DNA of 64,000 nt from Rhodococcoides kyotonense (GCF_900188125.1 NZ_FZOW01000001.1:525368-589367), one strand, 5' to 3'; counted from the stretch's first letter, positions 1 through 10,949 are shown. Notes: generated by a model from the letters alone, not told the origin. Numbers and translations are program-made.

Positions 1-1
1 C

Positions 2-24
2 CAGGCGATTCGTCTTTTCGCCTG
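2..24. terminator. weak hairpin at window edge
   Basis: A 6-bp inverted repeat (CAGGCG at 2-7, CGCCTG at 19-24) is followed by TTTTGG on the plus strand. It may be the terminator of a gene lying left of the window. The stem is short, so this is tentative. The rest of 1-74 shows no credible gene. Confidence 0.25.
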
Positions 25-74
25 TTTTGGTTTCGCTCCGAAAATGGGTGGAAACGGGCACGAACCGGACACAC

Positions 75-111
75 GATCACGCCCTGCCGACGTCCATGGC
101 AGGGCGTGATC
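75..111 (-). terminator. ftsY terminator hairpin
   Basis: A perfect 14-bp inverted repeat (75-88 and 98-111, GATCACGCCCTGCC and its complement) encloses a 9-base loop. It starts 18 bases past the ftsY stop codon. There is no T tract, so it would be a GC-rich actinobacterial-type terminator. Confidence 0.65.
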
Positions 112-128
112 CGGGTCGGAGAAACTCC

Positions 129-1541
129 TCAGCCGAGCAGCGCGTCCACGAACGCGCCGGGCTCGAACGGCGCGAGATCGTCTGCACCCTCACCGAGGCC
201 GACCAACTTGACCGGAACGCCGAGCTCTCGCTGGACCTGGAAGACGATTCCGCCCTTCGCGGTGCCGTCCAGCTTGGTCAACACGACACCGGTGATGTCG
301 ACGACCTCGGCGAACACACGGGCCTGTGTCAATCCGTTCTGTCCGACGGTGGCGTCGAGCACCAGCAACACGTCGTCGACGCGCGCTCGCTTCTCGATGA
401 CGCGCTTGACCTTGCCGAGTTCGTCCATCAGGCCGGACTTGGTGTGCAGTCGACCGGCGGTGTCGACGACGACGACGTCGACTCCCTGCTCGATGCCCTT
501 CGACACCGAATCGAAGGCAACGGCAGCAGGGTCGGCGCCTTCCTTGCCTCGAACGACATCGGCTCCGACGCGCTCGGCCCACGTCTGAAGCTGGTCGGCT
601 GCAGCAGCACGGAACGTGTCCGCTGCACCGAGCACCACCCGACGTCCGTCGGCGACGAGCACCCTGGCCAACTTGCCGGTGGTCGTCGTCTTACCGGTGC
701 CGTTGACACCGACGACGAGGAGAACCGCGGGGGTCCCCTCGTGCGGCAACGCCCTGATCGACCGGTCGAACTCCGGGTGCAACTGCGCGACGAGGACCTC
801 ACGCAGCAGCGCCCGTGCGTCGGCCTCCGTTCGGATGCTGCGCGACGCCATCTGCGCTCGCAGTGTCGTCATGATCTCGGCGGTCGTCGACGACCCGATG
901 TCGGCGATCAGAAGAGTGTCCTCGACCTCTTCCCACGAATCCTCGTCGAGGTCACCGCCACCGAGCAGGCCGAGAAGACTCTTGCCGACTGCGGACTGCG
1001 ACCGGGACAACCGGCCGCGAAGGCGATCCAACCGTCCGTCGGTCGGGGCAATCTCCTCGATGACCGGCTCGGGTGTGGGTTCCGGCTCGAGCTCAGGAGC
1101 CGGCTCGGGTGTGGGTTCCGGCTCAGGCTCAGGTGTCGGCGCAGGTTCGGGTGTCGGTGCGGGCTCGGGTGTCGGTGCGGGCTCGGGAGTGGGTTCCGGT
1201 GCGGGCTCGGGAGTCGGCTCCGGTGCAGGCTCGGGGGTGGGTTCCGGTGCAGGCTCGGGCGTCGGGGCCGGCTCGGGCGTCGGCTTCGGTTTCGGGGCCA
1301 GTTCCGGTTCCAGTGTGGCGCTGCCTTGATCGACAGCGCTGCCCTGACTGAACGAGAAGCCGCCACCCGCCTTGTATCCACCCGATCTGTCCTTGGGGGT
1401 TTCCTCGACGGCCTGGGTGTCCTTGGGCTTCAACGACACCCGGCGCCTGCGGGAGAGGACGAACCCGGTGACGAGCACGACGAGCAGAATGGCCAGAACG
1501 GCCGCGACGACGATCCACGCTTGGGTACTCACGGAGACCAT
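129..1541 (-). CDS. ftsY: signal recognition particle receptor FtsY
   Basis: A 470-residue SRP receptor GTPase that docks ribosome-nascent chain complexes at the membrane. Residues about 9-30 form a membrane segment followed by RRRR. Residues about 80-170 are a low-complexity Pro/Glu/Ala/Thr linker built on TPEPAPEP units. The C-terminal NG domain carries the P-loop [19 protein letters not shown] and [10 protein letters not shown]. The N-terminal membrane anchor plus acidic linker is typical of actinobacterial FtsY. The ATG at 1541 begins just before the membrane segment. It follows smc, 37 bp downstream, on the same strand. The NG domain identification is secure; the linker function is inferred. 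Confidence 0.97.
   Translation of the reverse strand: MVSVSTQAWIVVAAVLAILLVVLVTGFVLSRRRRVSLKPKDTQAVEETPKDRSGGYKAGGGFSFSQGSAVDQGSATLEPELAPKPKPTPEPAPTPEPAPEPTPEPAPEPTPEPAPEPTPEPAPTPEPAPTPEPAPTPEPEPEPTPEPAPELEPEPTPEPVIEEIAPTDGRLDRLRGRLSRSQSAVGKSLLGLLGGGDLDEDSWEEVEDTLLIADIGSSTTAEIMTTLRAQMASRSIRTEADARALLREVLVAQLHPEFDRSIRALPHEGTPAVLLVVGVNGTGKTTTTGKLARVLVADGRRVVLGAADTFRAAAADQLQTWAERVGADVVRGKEGADPAAVAFDSVSKGIEQGVDVVVVDTAGRLHTKSGLMDELGKVKRVIEKRARVDDVLLVLDATVGQNGLTQARVFAEVVDITGVVLTKLDGTAKGGIVFQVQRELGVPVKLVGLGEGADDLAPFEPGAFVDALLG
1070..1300. repeat. in-gene repeat encoding the FtsY PEP linker
   Basis: Short degenerate direct repeats of the type GGCTCGGGTGTCGGTGCG recur through this part of ftsY and encode the Thr-Pro-Glu-Pro-Ala-Pro linker. 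The repetition is visible in both DNA and protein. The copy number of such tracts commonly varies between strains. Confidence 0.7.
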
Positions 1542-1578
1542 CCTGTCACGATGTGTGACCGCTCTCGCCTCGGTGGTG

Positions 1579-4500
1579 TCAGCTCAGCGGCGCCGACGCG
1601 GCGTCCACCGCCTCGTCGTCCTCGACCGTTGCACTACCGATCGTTTCCACGCGATCGCGGTTCAATCGCTGGGAGATCACGGTCGTGATGCCGTCGCCGC
1701 GCATCGAGACACCGTAGAGGGCGTCGGCGACCTCCATCGTCGGCTTCTGGTGGGTGATGACGATGAGCTGCGACTTCTCGCGGAGCTGCCCGAACAGCCC
1801 GATCAGCCGACGCAGATTCGTGTCGTCGAGTGCTGCCTCGACCTCGTCCATGACGTAGAACGGGGACGGCCGCGCACGGAAGATCGCGACGAGCATCGCC
1901 ACTGCGGTCAGCGACTTCTCTCCACCGGACAGGAGCGACAGCCGCTTCACCTTCTTGCCGGGCGGTCGCGCTTCGACCTCGATGCCCGTCGTCAGCATGT
2001 CGTTCGGCTCGGTGAGGATGAGTCGCCCGTCGCCGCCGGGGAACAGCTTCGCAAAGACCTGCGTGAACTCACGCTCGACGTCGAACCATGCCTCGGTGAA
2101 CAGCTGCAGAATGCGATCGTCGACGTCCGCGACGACCTCGAGCAGGTCCTTGCGGGCAGACTTCACGTCCTCGAGTTGGGTGGAGAGAAAGTTGTATCGC
2201 TCTTCAAGCGCAGCGAACTCCTCGAGCGCCAGAGGATTGACCTTGCCCAGCGTCGCGAGGTCTCGCTCGGCCCGTTTCGCGCGCTTCTCCTGCGTCGCAC
2301 GGTCGAACGGCATCGGCGCAGGTGCGACGACCTGTTCGCCGCGTTCCTTCGCTGCTTCGTACTCCGTCATCTCGAGCTCGGTCGGCGGCAACGCCACGTC
2401 CGGTCCGTACTCGGCGATCAGGTCGTCGAGCCCGATGCCGTGTTGCTCGAGAATGGTCGCTTCGAGCTGTTCGATGCGCAGCGCGGCCTGTGCACGCGCA
2501 ACCTCGTCGCGATGCACTGCATCGGTGATCGACGCCAGCTGCGCCTGGAGTGCCCGAACCTGTTCTTTGACTCGTTCGAGTTCTGCCGTCGTCGTGGCCC
2601 GCTGTTCGGCGAGTTCGTCGCGACGCGACGCGGCCTCGGCAACGACGATCGCCAACCGTTCGGCGACCCTCTCGCCTGCGGAGGCGACTGCCTCGGCTAC
2701 GGCGGCAGCATGACGACGGGAGGCCATCTCGCGTTCGGCGCGGGCGCGGGCCTCGCGCTCGGCACGCGCCGCACGACGCAGTGAATCGGCTCTGCCGCGC
2801 AGAGACTGTGCGCGTTCCTCGGCGGTGCGGACGTTGAGTCGGGCCTCGACCTCGACGGCCCGGACTTCGGTCAACGCCGCGGCCGCTGTTTCCCGCGCGA
2901 GGGTGGAATCGGACGAGTCGGTGTGCCCTTCCATACCCGACTGCTCGTCCTCCGCGAGACGGAGACGCTCTTCGAGTTCCGCCAACGCGCCGAGTGCTTC
3001 TTCCCTGCCGGTTTCGGCGGCGGCGCGCTGTTCGGACAGGCGGGTCGACTCGGCGTGCGCCGAACGGGCCAGCTGCCCGAGCCTGCCGAGTTGTTCGTAG
3101 ACCGCCGCCATCGCAGCGTCCGATTCGTTGAGTGCCGCCAATGCCTGTTCGGCGGATTCCTTACGGTCCGCCTGCTCGGCGAGTGCGCCGGACAAGGCGG
3201 CTTCGAGCTCGGCGGACCGGCGTTCGGCCGCGGCGAGCTCGACGGTGGACGTGTCGATGGCTGCCTGGACCTCGAGTGTGCTCGGCTTGCGATCCGAACC
3301 ACCGGTGACCGATCCTGCCTCGACGAAGTCTCCCTCTGTGGTGACAGCCCGGAGACCGCGCGCGGACGCGAGCAGCGTCGCCGCGTCGTTCAGGTTGTCG
3401 ACGACGGCGACGTCGCCGAGCAACGTGACCATCGATTCGGCGAGCGAGTCGGGGAAGGACACGACGTCGAGCGCCCAGCGTGCACCAGCGGGCAGCGCGA
3501 CAGCGCGCTGCGGCGCGGAGGCGGCCGAGCCGTCGAACACGATCGCTGCTCTGCCCCCGTCGGCGTCGCGCAACGCGCGGACGGCGTCGCGCGCGCTTCC
3601 GAAGGAATCAGCGTGGGCTGCATCGGCGACGGGACCCATCGCGACGGCGATGGCGACGTCGTATCCGGGCTCCACGGTGATGCGCTCCGCGAGCAGACCC
3701 GACAGACCGGGCTGCCCGTGCTCGACGAGCCAGCCCGCACCGTCCTTCCGTTCCAGACCCATCGTGAGCGCCTCGATGCGGGCCTGGAACGACGCGACCT
3801 TCTTGCCCGCGGTTCGATCCTCGTTCTGCAGCTCGGTCACCCGAGAATCCGCATTACGCAATGCAGCAACGGCGCGTTCGTAGTGGGTGTCGAGACTCAG
3901 TTCACTGGCGTCGAGGCCCGATATCTGGTCCTGCACGCTGTCGAACTCGGCCTGTGCGACATCGCCACGCTCACGCGCTTCGTCGATGGCCACCGACAAC
4001 CGGGCGACCTCGGCGTCGATGGACTCGACCTTGGTTCGGAACGTCTCGACCTGGCCCGACAGACGGGCGAACCCCTCACGACGGTCGGCGACGGCCCGCA
4101 CCGCAGCCATGTGGGCGCGTTCGGCCTCCGCCGCGGCGGACTCCCGTTCCATCAACTGCTCGCGTGCCGCCTCCAGCGTCTCGCGGGCGATCTCGACCGC
4201 CTCGACGAGTTCCATCTCTTCCTCGGCGACGCGCTCGGCCTGCTGCTCGAGCTCGTCCGGATCCTGGCCGCGGCCCGTCGACGGTGCACTGTCGAGATGA
4301 CGTGCGCGTTCCTTCGCGATCCTGATGGTGGCGTTGACGCGTTCTGCCAGCGCCGACAGTTGAAACCAGGTCTGTCCCGCTGCTTCCGCGCTGGGCGTCA
4401 GACGCGCGACGGACTGTTCCAGTTCGCCGAGTGCGACGTTGCCTGCTTCGAGGGTGTCCTGCACGACGGCGTACTGCTCGCGCTGTGTGGCCTCGTCCTG

Positions 4501-5235
4501 TTCCTGCGTCGCAAAGGCTTCCCGACGCGCAACGAGGTCGTCGGCCGCCAGACGCAGCCTCGCGTCTCGCAGATCCGCCTGCACGGTCTGTGCGCGGCGG
4601 GCAACTTCGGCTTGTCGCCCGAGCGGTTTGAGTTGACGGCGGAGTTCGGCCGTCAGATCGGTGAGCCGCGCGAGGTTGGCCTGCATCGCGTCGAGCTTGC
4701 GGACGGCTTTCTCTTTGCGTTTGCGGTGTTTGAGAACGCCCGCGGCTTCCTCGATGAAGGCACGCCGGTCCTCGGGCCGCGACTCGAGGATCGCAGCGAG
4801 ACGACCCTGACCGACGATGACGTGCATCTCGCGTCCGATACCGGAGTCGCTGAGCAGTTCCTGGACGTCCATCAACCGGCACGAGTTGCCGTTGATCTCG
4901 TACTCGCCTGCGCCGTCACGGAACATGCGGCGGGTGATCGAGACTTCGGTGTAGTCGATCGGAAGCGCACCGTCGGCGTTGTCGATGGTGAGCGTCACCT
5001 CGGCACGGCCCAGCGGCGCGCGTCCCGACGTGCCGGCGAAGATGACGTCTTCCATCTTTCCGCCGCGCAGCGCCTTGGCGCCCTGCTCCCCCATGACCCA
5101 GGTGAGAGCGTCGACGACGTTGGACTTGCCGGATCCGTTGGGGCCGACGACGCAGGTGATTCCCGGTTCGAAACGAAGAGTCGTCGACGAGGCGAAGGAC
5201 TTGAAGCCCTTCAGCGTCAGACTCTTGAGATGCAT
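1579..5235 (-). CDS. smc: chromosome segregation protein SMC
   Basis: A 1218-residue SMC ATPase that organises and segregates the chromosome with ScpA/ScpB. The start is the ATG at 5235 giving [15 protein letters not shown]; the frame runs further upstream but that part overlaps acyP and is not SMC-like. The N-terminal Walker A is [10 protein letters not shown]. Long coiled coils (roughly residues 165-500 and 670-1000) flank a hinge near 510-640. The C-terminal head has the ABC signature LSGGEKSL and a Walker B ending [11 protein letters not shown]. The length is normal for the family. It lies directly upstream of ftsY, as in other Mycobacteriales. Confidence 0.97.
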   Translation of the reverse strand: MHLKSLTLKGFKSFASSTTLRFEPGITCVVGPNGSGKSNVVDALTWVMGEQGAKALRGGKMEDVIFAGTSGRAPLGRAEVTLTIDNADGALPIDYTEVSITRRMFRDGAGEYEINGNSCRLMDVQELLSDSGIGREMHVIVGQGRLAAILESRPEDRRAFIEEAAGVLKHRKRKEKAVRKLDAMQANLARLTDLTAELRRQLKPLGRQAEVARRAQTVQADLRDARLRLAADDLVARREAFATQEQDEATQREQYAVVQDTLEAGNVALGELEQSVARLTPSAEAAGQTWFQLSALAERVNATIRIAKERARHLDSAPSTGRGQDPDELEQQAERVAEEEMELVEAVEIARETLEAAREQLMERESAAAEAERAHMAAVRAVADRREGFARLSGQVETFRTKVESIDAEVARLSVAIDEARERGDVAQAEFDSVQDQISGLDASELSLDTHYERAVAALRNADSRVTELQNEDRTAGKKVASFQARIEALTMGLERKDGAGWLVEHGQPGLSGLLAERITVEPGYDVAIAVAMGPVADAAHADSFGSARDAVRALRDADGGRAAIVFDGSAASAPQRAVALPAGARWALDVVSFPDSLAESMVTLLGDVAVVDNLNDAATLLASARGLRAVTTEGDFVEAGSVTGGSDRKPSTLEVQAAIDTSTVELAAAERRSAELEAALSGALAEQADRKESAEQALAALNESDAAMAAVYEQLGRLGQLARSAHAESTRLSEQRAAAETGREEALGALAELEERLRLAEDEQSGMEGHTDSSDSTLARETAAAALTEVRAVEVEARLNVRTAEERAQSLRGRADSLRRAARAEREARARAEREMASRRHAAAVAEAVASAGERVAERLAIVVAEAASRRDELAEQRATTTAELERVKEQVRALQAQLASITDAVHRDEVARAQAALRIEQLEATILEQHGIGLDDLIAEYGPDVALPPTELEMTEYEAAKERGEQVVAPAPMPFDRATQEKRAKRAERDLATLGKVNPLALEEFAALEERYNFLSTQLEDVKSARKDLLEVVADVDDRILQLFTEAWFDVEREFTQVFAKLFPGGDGRLILTEPNDMLTTGIEVEARPPGKKVKRLSLLSGGEKSLTAVAMLVAIFRARPSPFYVMDEVEAALDDTNLRRLIGLFGQLREKSQLIVITHQKPTMEVADALYGVSMRGDGITTVISQRLNRDRVETIGSATVEDDEAVDAASAPLS

Positions 5236-5300
5236 GGCGATTGAGATTACCGGGTCGGTCCGACCTAGTCGTTCGACACTCCAGGACCGGACGCGACGCG

Positions 5301-5576
5301 TCAGCGCTCGACGAACCCCGTCAAGCCGCCCCGCGGCGCATCCCACGACTCGACGACGAGCGTGACAACGCCCGGGGTACTGCCCCCGCGCAACAGTCCC
5401 AGCAGCTGTTCGAGGCGGTCACGGTCGCCCTCGGCGACGACGAGTACGCGACCGTCGGCATGGTTGGTGGCGTGCCCGACGAGACCGAGTTCGAGGGCAC
5501 GAGACCGAGTCCACCACCGGAAGCCGACGCCTTGGACCGACCCGTGGACCCAGGCGGTCATTCGCACGTCGCTCAC
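5301..5576 (-). CDS. acyP: acylphosphatase
   Basis: A 91-residue acylphosphatase (carboxyl-phosphate hydrolase). The signature [11 protein letters not shown] contains the phosphate-binding loop and the catalytic Arg, and NHADGRV carries the Asn-containing second motif. I chose the GTG at 5576 because it overlaps the TGA of the upstream gene (GTGA) and gives the usual family length; an ATG at 5561 would also retain the motif. It lies between the secreted propeller gene and smc, as in mycobacteria. Confidence 0.92.
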   Translation of the reverse strand: MSDVRMTAWVHGSVQGVGFRWWTRSRALELGLVGHATNHADGRVLVVAEGDRDRLEQLLGLLRGGSTPGVVTLVVESWDAPRGGLTGFVER

Positions 5577-6478
5577 GCCGTCGGACCCGGAGTGAGTTGC
5601 CGAACGGAACCGTCGAAGCTGGTGGCGTACAACGCGTCTCGATTCCACCCCGGCCCACCGAACTCCACGGACGACGTCAGCGGCAGACCGGTTCCGACGA
5701 CACACGACGACCCGGATTCCGGATCGATACGCAGGACACGGCCTGCAAGGTTCTGCGCGAGGTAGATCTGCCCGTCCGGTCCCACGGTCAGGTCGTCCGA
5801 CGCCGTGACCGGGCCGAACCCGTCGACCGGAATTCGACGTGCCTCGCCACCGAGGTCCTCCGAATCCAGCACGGTGACGGCGAGTTCGGGTTCGAACGTG
5901 TTCGACACGTACACGGCGGTGCCGTCGGTCGCGATCCCGTTGGCGCTGCCGAGGTCGGTCCTGACGACGCGCGACGAGTCGCCGTCGATGCGAGTCAGCC
6001 CGGACTGTGCGCCGACGTTGCGGGTGACCAGCATGTCCCCGTCGTCGAGCAGCACGAGACCGTTGGGCATCACGAGGTCGCGCGCCACCGTCGCACGAGC
6101 ACCGGACGTGAGATCGACGGTCTCGACCGACCCGTCGGGGATGTCCAGCGCGCCGGAGACGAATCCGTTGCCGGTGGTGAAGTACAGAGTGTCTCCACGG
6201 ACCGCGAGCCCGCCCGGCGACGCCACGTCCGGTACGACGACCGATCGCTCACCGTCCGGTGTCAGCCCGCGGATACTGCCAGTGCCGAACAGCGACGTCT
6301 CGGACAACAGCATCGTGCCTCGGTCGTCGAACGCCAGGTTCTCGAGCGTGCCGAAACCGGACGCGACGGTCGAGGTGGTCCACGGCGTGCAGTCGGGCGT
6401 CGCCGATGCCGCCGGAGCCCCCACGATCAGCACCCCACATGCCACGACCGCCACCCCGAGCGCTCCCCCCGCCCTCAC
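5573..6478 (-). CDS. secreted beta-propeller (ScyD/SMP-30-like) protein
   Basis: A 301-residue exported protein. The N terminus (MRAGGALGVAVVACGVLIVGAPAASA) is a clear Sec signal peptide ending in Ala-Ser-Ala. The mature part has repeated blades such as LAVRGDTLYFTT, GIATDGTAVYVSNT and LTVGPDGQIYLAQN, resembling NHL/SMP-30 six-bladed propellers of the ScyD/ScyE type. Two late cysteines may pair with one in the N-terminal region. No catalytic residues can be assigned. It starts at a GTG one base after the OsmC stop and overlaps acyP by 4 bp, so it is probably cotranscribed. The substrate is unknown. Confidence 0.75.
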   Translation of the reverse strand: MRAGGALGVAVVACGVLIVGAPAASATPDCTPWTTSTVASGFGTLENLAFDDRGTMLLSETSLFGTGSIRGLTPDGERSVVVPDVASPGGLAVRGDTLYFTTGNGFVSGALDIPDGSVETVDLTSGARATVARDLVMPNGLVLLDDGDMLVTRNVGAQSGLTRIDGDSSRVVRTDLGSANGIATDGTAVYVSNTFEPELAVTVLDSEDLGGEARRIPVDGFGPVTASDDLTVGPDGQIYLAQNLAGRVLRIDPESGSSCVVGTGLPLTSSVEFGGPGWNRDALYATSFDGSVRQLTPGPTA

Positions 6479-6479
6479 G

Positions 6480-6908
6480 TCAGGCGTCCGTGACGACGTC
6501 GAGCGTGACCTCGGTACCGGCTTTCAGCGTGCGCCCGACCGTGCACACCTTGTCGACAGCACGCGTGACGACGGTCAACAGCCGCTGCTGGGCGTCGGCA
6601 TCGAGTTCGCTGAGATCGAGTTCGAGGATCTCGTGGAGTGCGGGATACACCTCGTTCTCACGATCCGCAGCTCCCGACACTCGGACGGTGGCGTCGTAGT
6701 TGTCACCGAGTCGACGCGACAGTGGAAGGTCCGAGCTCATACCGGTGCAGGCGGCCAGCGCGATCTTCAACAGCTCGCCGGGCGTGAAGACGCCGTCGAC
6801 GGATTCGGAGCCGATCAGAACCTCGGCTCCTCGGGAACTCTTGCCGGTATACCGGCGGGTGCCTGTGCGTTCGACCCACAGCGATGTCGGAGTGCTCGTC
6901 TCTGCCAT
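6480..6908 (-). CDS. OsmC/Ohr family peroxiredoxin-like protein
   Basis: A 142-residue OsmC-family protein, expected to reduce organic hydroperoxides through a reactive cysteine pair. The first Cys lies in ALAACTGMSSDLPL and the second in VDKVCTVGRTLKAG, the usual arrangement. The ATG at 6908 (MAETSTP) was chosen because the frame upstream overlaps mutM. It is the counterpart of the OsmC-like gene between acyP and mutM in M. tuberculosis. Whether it is OsmC- or Ohr-like in substrate cannot be told from sequence. Confidence 0.9.
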   Translation of the reverse strand: MAETSTPTSLWVERTGTRRYTGKSSRGAEVLIGSESVDGVFTPGELLKIALAACTGMSSDLPLSRRLGDNYDATVRVSGAADRENEVYPALHEILELDLSELDADAQQRLLTVVTRAVDKVCTVGRTLKAGTEVTLDVVTDA

Positions 6909-6934
6909 GACAGCAGAGTCTAGAACCCGGACGC

Positions 6935-7798
6935 TCAGCGCAGGTTTCTCGGCCTCGGCTGGCATTTCGGGCAGCTGTACGACGACCGGTTCATGAACTT
7001 CTCACGCCTGATCGGGGCACCGCATCGCGAACACGGCAGGCCTTCCTGTCCGTATGCGTCGAGAGACCGATCGAAGTAACCGGATTCTCCGTTGACGTTG
7101 ACGTACAGGGCGTCGAACGAGGTACCCCCTTGTGCCAAGGCTTCCCCCATGACCGCGTGCACCGCCGTCAACAGTCGCCGCAGTGCAGGGCGGGTCAGCG
7201 TCTCCGCGATACGATTCCCGTGAATCTTGGCTCGCCACAAGGCTTCGTCGGCGTAGATGTTGCCGACGCCCGACAGCACGGTCTGGTCCAACAGAGCGCG
7301 CTTGATCTCGGTGTGCTTGCCGCGCAACACCTCTACGACGGACTCCGCGTCGAACAGTGGGTCGATCGGATCACGTGCAATGTGCGCCACCGGTTCCGGG
7401 ACGATGGACCCGTCGACTTCCTCGAGACCGGCCAGCGCCCATCCGCCGAAGGTGCGTTGATCGACGAACCGCAGGTCCGCCCCGGAATCGAGATGCGCAC
7501 GAATGCGGAGGTGCTTCTCGTCGGGGACGGTCGGCGGCTGCACCAACATCTGCCCACTCATACCGAGGTGTACGACGATCGCGACATCGAGTGGTTCGAG
7601 CGGTAGCCACAGGTACTTGCCGCGGCGCTCGGCGGACGCGATGCGGCGACCGCGCAACTGCGCCGCCAGGTCTCGGCCACCGGCGAAATGCCGTCGCACA
7701 GCGCGGGGATGGAGAACGTCGACCGAGTCGATTCTGGAACCGACGACGTGCGCTTCGAGTCCGAGGCGAACCACCTCGACTTCGGGAAGCTCAGGCAT
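6935..7798 (-). CDS. mutM: formamidopyrimidine-DNA glycosylase
   Basis: A 287-residue Fpg/MutM, the bifunctional glycosylase/AP lyase that removes 8-oxoguanine and Fapy lesions. The start MPELPEVE supplies the catalytic Pro2 and Glu3. The helix-two-turn-helix has [20 protein letters not shown], and the C-terminal zinc finger is [10 protein letters not shown] then SYSCPKCQ. Every key residue is present. Its ATG (7798) lies inside the end of rnc, an 8-bp overlap, which implies translational coupling with RNase III. Confidence 0.97.
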   Translation of the reverse strand: MPELPEVEVVRLGLEAHVVGSRIDSVDVLHPRAVRRHFAGGRDLAAQLRGRRIASAERRGKYLWLPLEPLDVAIVVHLGMSGQMLVQPPTVPDEKHLRIRAHLDSGADLRFVDQRTFGGWALAGLEEVDGSIVPEPVAHIARDPIDPLFDAESVVEVLRGKHTEIKRALLDQTVLSGVGNIYADEALWRAKIHGNRIAETLTRPALRRLLTAVHAVMGEALAQGGTSFDALYVNVNGESGYFDRSLDAYGQEGLPCSRCGAPIRREKFMNRSSYSCPKCQPRPRNLR

Positions 7799-8597
7799 CC
7801 ACGCTGCCCGGCGGGAAGTCGGACCCACTCGCGCTGCGTGTGGATGTCTCACCTTCGGTGTCGGACAGGGCATTCCACGCCGTGCTCGCGGCCTTCTGCT
7901 CGGCTTCCTTCTTGTTCCTACCGATTCCGACTCCGAGCGCATGGCCGCCGACGAGAACCGTTGCGGTGAACTCCTTGTCGTGATCCGGTCCGGTGGACGT
8001 GATCTCGTACACGGGAACACCGAGCGACTTGACGGCCGTCAGTTCCTGAAGACTGGTCTTCCAGTCGAGCCCCGCACCGAGACGCGGTGCGCGATCGAGA
8101 AGCTCAGCGAACAGCCGAGACACCACCTCGCGGGCGACGTCGATTCCGTGCTGCAAGTGAATGGCGCCCAGAAGCGATTCCATCCCGTCAGCGAGGATGC
8201 TGGGCTTGTCGCGCCCACCGGTCTGCTCCTCACCCTTGCCGAGCAGCAGGTGCCTGCCGAGACCGCCCTCTCCGAGTCCACGTGCCACTTCGGCGAGAGC
8301 GTGCATGTTCACGACACTGGCACGGATCTTCGCGAGTTCGCCTTCGGACTTGTCCGGATGCACGGCGTACAGCCGCTCGGTGATCGCGAGTCCGAGAACC
8401 GAATCGCCGAGGAACTCGAGCCGCTCGTTGGTCGGGAGACCGCCTTGCTCGTACGCGTACGAGCGGTGCGTCAGCGCCAATGTGAGCAGCGAATCGTCCA
8501 GTACAACGCCAAGAGCGGCGAGGAGCGACTCTCGGTCGTCCCCGCCGCTGCCGGCTGTCGAGCTGTTCTTGTAGGTAGAACTGCCCTTGTTCGTCAC
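7791..8597 (-). CDS. rnc: ribonuclease III
   Basis: A 268-residue double-strand-specific endoribonuclease for rRNA and mRNA processing. The RNase III signature [12 protein letters not shown] with its catalytic acidic residues lies near residue 57, and [11 protein letters not shown] is the second acidic cluster. A double-stranded RNA-binding domain follows (about residues 165-240: GKTSLQEL-like start DWKTSLQEL, ending in [13 protein letters not shown]). The start is a GTG at 8597. It is in the conserved mutM-rnc-DUF177 run. Confidence 0.96.
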   Translation of the reverse strand: MTNKGSSTYKNSSTAGSGGDDRESLLAALGVVLDDSLLTLALTHRSYAYEQGGLPTNERLEFLGDSVLGLAITERLYAVHPDKSEGELAKIRASVVNMHALAEVARGLGEGGLGRHLLLGKGEEQTGGRDKPSILADGMESLLGAIHLQHGIDVAREVVSRLFAELLDRAPRLGAGLDWKTSLQELTAVKSLGVPVYEITSTGPDHDKEFTATVLVGGHALGVGIGRNKKEAEQKAASTAWNALSDTEGETSTRSASGSDFPPGSVDA

Positions 8598-8616
8598 AAT
8601 TCGTCCGATCCTGGGA

Positions 8617-8799
8617 TCAGACCGCTGCTGCTACCTGGCGACCCTTGTAGGTGCCGCACGACGGGCACGCGATGTGGGGCAGGGTCTTCTCACCGCAGCC
8701 ACGGTTCGGGCAGGTGACGAGGGTGGGCGCAGTGGTCTTCCACTGTGCACGACGCGACCTCGTGTTGGAACGCGACATTTTGCGCTTCGGGACAGCCAC
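8617..8799 (-). CDS. rpmF: 50S ribosomal protein L32
   Basis: A 60-residue L32 with N terminus [20 protein letters not shown], followed by the zinc-ribbon cysteines in [20 protein letters not shown]. It is therefore the zinc-binding (C+) paralogue. Only two bases separate it from the stop of the DUF177 gene upstream, the classic DUF177-rpmF pair. Confidence 0.97.
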   Translation of the reverse strand: MAVPKRKMSRSNTRSRRAQWKTTAPTLVTCPNRGCGEKTLPHIACPSCGTYKGRQVAAAV

Positions 8800-8801
8800 T
8801 T

Positions 8802-9410
8802 CTACTTCTCCTCGGCTTCGTTGTTCACAAGTTCTGTGCTCGGTTCTGAGCCCACGCCAAATTTGGCTGCAAGACCAGCCCAGCGAGGATCCAGTATGTC
8901 ATGACTGTGCCCGGATTCAGCAATCGCCAGGCGAACGCCGCATTCGGGGCACAATCCCTCGCAGTCTTCGCGGCACAGAGGATAGAGCGGAAGCTCCAAT
9001 CCGACCGAGTCCACGATGACTGGTTCGAGGTCGATCCGATCGTCGACGACGCGATGAATCTCGTCCTCGTCGGTCGTTTCTTCCGTCACGCTGTTCGGGT
9101 AGGCGAACAGCTCGGTGAGGTACATGTCGACGTCACCGGTCAACGGCTCGAGGCAGCGGGAACATTCTCCCGTGGTGTCTGCACGAACGGTGCCGGTGAC
9201 GAGAACGCCCTCGGACACGGCTTCCAGCCGGAGATCGAGCTCGACGGGTGACCCCTCGCCGATCGCGATCGAGTCCAGCCCGATCCGCGAAGGTGCCGCG
9301 ACCGTCCGCTGGATCTGCTTCATCGACCCGGGTCTGCGACCCAGGTTGTCGATATCCAGCACGAAACCCGCGTCCGTATCGGGACGGGGGGTACTACGAC
9401 GGGTTGACAC
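8802..9410 (-). CDS. DUF177 (YceD) family protein
   Basis: A 202-residue YceD/DUF177 protein, a family linked to 23S rRNA accumulation in bacteria and plastids and found next to rpmF. Two CxxC motifs are visible, CSRCLEPL and the C-terminal [13 protein letters not shown], the pattern typical of the family. I chose the GTG at 9410 because AGGAAG lies 7 bases upstream; a frame start at 9452 is possible but lacks that support. Confidence 0.88.
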   Translation of the reverse strand: MSTRRSTPRPDTDAGFVLDIDNLGRRPGSMKQIQRTVAAPSRIGLDSIAIGEGSPVELDLRLEAVSEGVLVTGTVRADTTGECSRCLEPLTGDVDMYLTELFAYPNSVTEETTDEDEIHRVVDDRIDLEPVIVDSVGLELPLYPLCREDCEGLCPECGVRLAIAESGHSHDILDPRWAGLAAKFGVGSEPSTELVNNEAEEK

Positions 9411-9550
9411 AGCAAATCTTCCTGCTCGATGACGGATGTATGCGCCGATCACGGACTCGACTGGTCGAGGCGTGCATCAGGCAACCACACAACGATACGC
9501 ATACACGCATACGGGAGCAAACCACCCCGCTCCCTCACGAAGCGGGAAGG

Positions 9551-10321
9551 CTACGAGCGACGCGACCGACGGAAGTCGTCGGAAGGATCGCTGCCATAGT
9601 CCGGTACACCCGAGCCGGTGCGGAGCTGCTGCCGCCCGCGGCCGACGGACCGGATGGTGCCGGTGAGGAATTCCTCGAATTCGGCCAGTTTGGTGTCGAC
9701 GTAGACATCGCATTCGCTGCGCATCCTGTCCGACTCGGCGTGGGCCTCGTCGATGACGCGCGCCGACTCGGCATGCGCTGCCTGCACGACCTCGGTCTGC
9801 GCGACGAGGCGGGCCTGTTCGGCCGTGCCCTCGGCAACACTTCGGTCGTACGCGGCCTGGCCGGATTCGATCATGCGATCGGACTCGGTCCGCGCGCGCG
9901 TCGTCACTGCCTCGTATTCACGATTGCCGTCCTCGACGGTGCGCTCTGCGGTATCGGTGGCGTCGTCGACCAGCTGTTCGGCGTGTGCCTTGGCCTCGGC
10001 GACCATCCGATCGGCCTGGGCCTTGGCGTCGGACAGAATCCGGTCCGCCGAGTCCCGAGCGTTCTCGACGGTGTCCTGCGCCTCCTGATTGGCCGACGTG
10101 ACCGTCTTGTCGGCCGTGGCACGTGCGTCGCCGACCAGCTTGTCCCTGTGGTCGAGAACATCCTGTGCGTCGTCGAGCTCACCCGGGATGGAATCACGGA
10201 CGTCGTCGAGCAGTTCCAGCACGTCGCCACGCGGAACGACGCATCCGGCTGTCATCGGGACACCGCGCGCCTCCTCGACAATGGCGACGAGTTCGTCGAG
10301 CGCCTCGAATACGCGATACAC
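9551..10321 (-). CDS. sepIVA: septation protein SepIVA (DivIVA-like)
   Basis: A 256-residue coiled-coil protein matching mycobacterial SepIVA (Rv2927c type) in N terminus (VYRVFEALDELV, then GVPMTAGCVVPR) and in the C-terminal block YVDTKLAEFEEFLTGT. The middle, about residues 70-210, is an Ala/Glu/Asp-rich coiled coil. The mycobacterial protein acts in septation and cell-envelope growth. The GTG at 10321 aligns with the mycobacterial N terminus; a TTG four codons upstream is less likely. The tail ends in Arg/Ser-rich sequence with no membrane segment. It is followed by a 140-bp spacer before DUF177. Confidence 0.9.
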   Translation of the reverse strand: MYRVFEALDELVAIVEEARGVPMTAGCVVPRGDVLELLDDVRDSIPGELDDAQDVLDHRDKLVGDARATADKTVTSANQEAQDTVENARDSADRILSDAKAQADRMVAEAKAHAEQLVDDATDTAERTVEDGNREYEAVTTRARTESDRMIESGQAAYDRSVAEGTAEQARLVAQTEVVQAAHAESARVIDEAHAESDRMRSECDVYVDTKLAEFEEFLTGTIRSVGRGRQQLRTGSGVPDYGSDPSDDFRRSRRS

Positions 10322-10429
10322 CGGTAACCCCAATCGTCGAACCGAAAGAAAGATCGAGCGCAGTCCAGTTTGCCTGGTGATCGCCGCCCGTGTGCGACGC
10401 GCGTGCGGTGTGTCGGATCGAGCGGTCTG

Positions 10430-10921
10430 CTACTTCTCCGCGTTGCGCTCGGCGATACGCGCGAGAAGGCGTGAATGCACGTTGGCGGGAACCATGTCCT
10501 CGACGTCGCCGCCGAACGTCGCGACCTCCTTCACGAGCGAACTCGACAGGAAGCTGTACGTCGGGTTCGCTGGAATGAACAACGTGTCGACGCCGGACAG
10601 TTTCTGGTTCATCTGCGCCATCTGCAGCTCGTAGTCGAAGTCGTTGGCACCGCGCAGGCCCTTGACGATCGCCGTGAAGCCTTCCTGGCGCGCGTAGTCC
10701 ACGAGCAGTCCGTGCCACGACGAGACGCGGACGTTGCCGAGATGCGCCGTCGCTTCGGTCAGAAGTTCGATTCGTTCGTCGACGCTGAACAGTCCGCGCT
10801 TGTTCTTGTTGATCATCACCGTGACGATGATCTCGTCGAACTGCGCTGCAGCCCGGGTGATGACGTCGAGGTGACCTTCGGTCACGGGGTCGAAGGATCC
10901 AGGGCAGACAGCTCCAGTCAT
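10430..10921 (-). CDS. coaD: phosphopantetheine adenylyltransferase
   Basis: A 163-residue CoaD/PPAT that makes dephospho-CoA from 4'-phosphopantetheine and ATP, the penultimate CoA step. GSFDPVTEGHLD is the nucleotidyltransferase T/HxGH-type motif, KGLRGANDFDYELQMAQMN binds pantetheine, and FLSSSLVKEVA is the C-terminal conserved motif. It ends near 10430 and follows rsmD, as in other actinobacteria. Confidence 0.97.
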   Translation of the reverse strand: MTGAVCPGSFDPVTEGHLDVITRAAAQFDEIIVTVMINKNKRGLFSVDERIELLTEATAHLGNVRVSSWHGLLVDYARQEGFTAIVKGLRGANDFDYELQMAQMNQKLSGVDTLFIPANPTYSFLSSSLVKEVATFGGDVEDMVPANVHSRLLARIAERNAEK

Positions 10922-10949
10922 GAATCAGGACGCTATCACCGAGAACGAA

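Noticed and set aside
27..1688. Long plus-strand open frame opposite ftsY
   Set aside because: It is the complement of the ftsY coding strand, with Arg/Gly-rich sequence typical of antisense frames in GC-rich DNA, and no domain.
2923..5244. 773-codon plus-strand frame opposite smc
   Set aside because: Its composition follows the smc codon positions read backwards; no motifs or signal for translation, and smc is certain.
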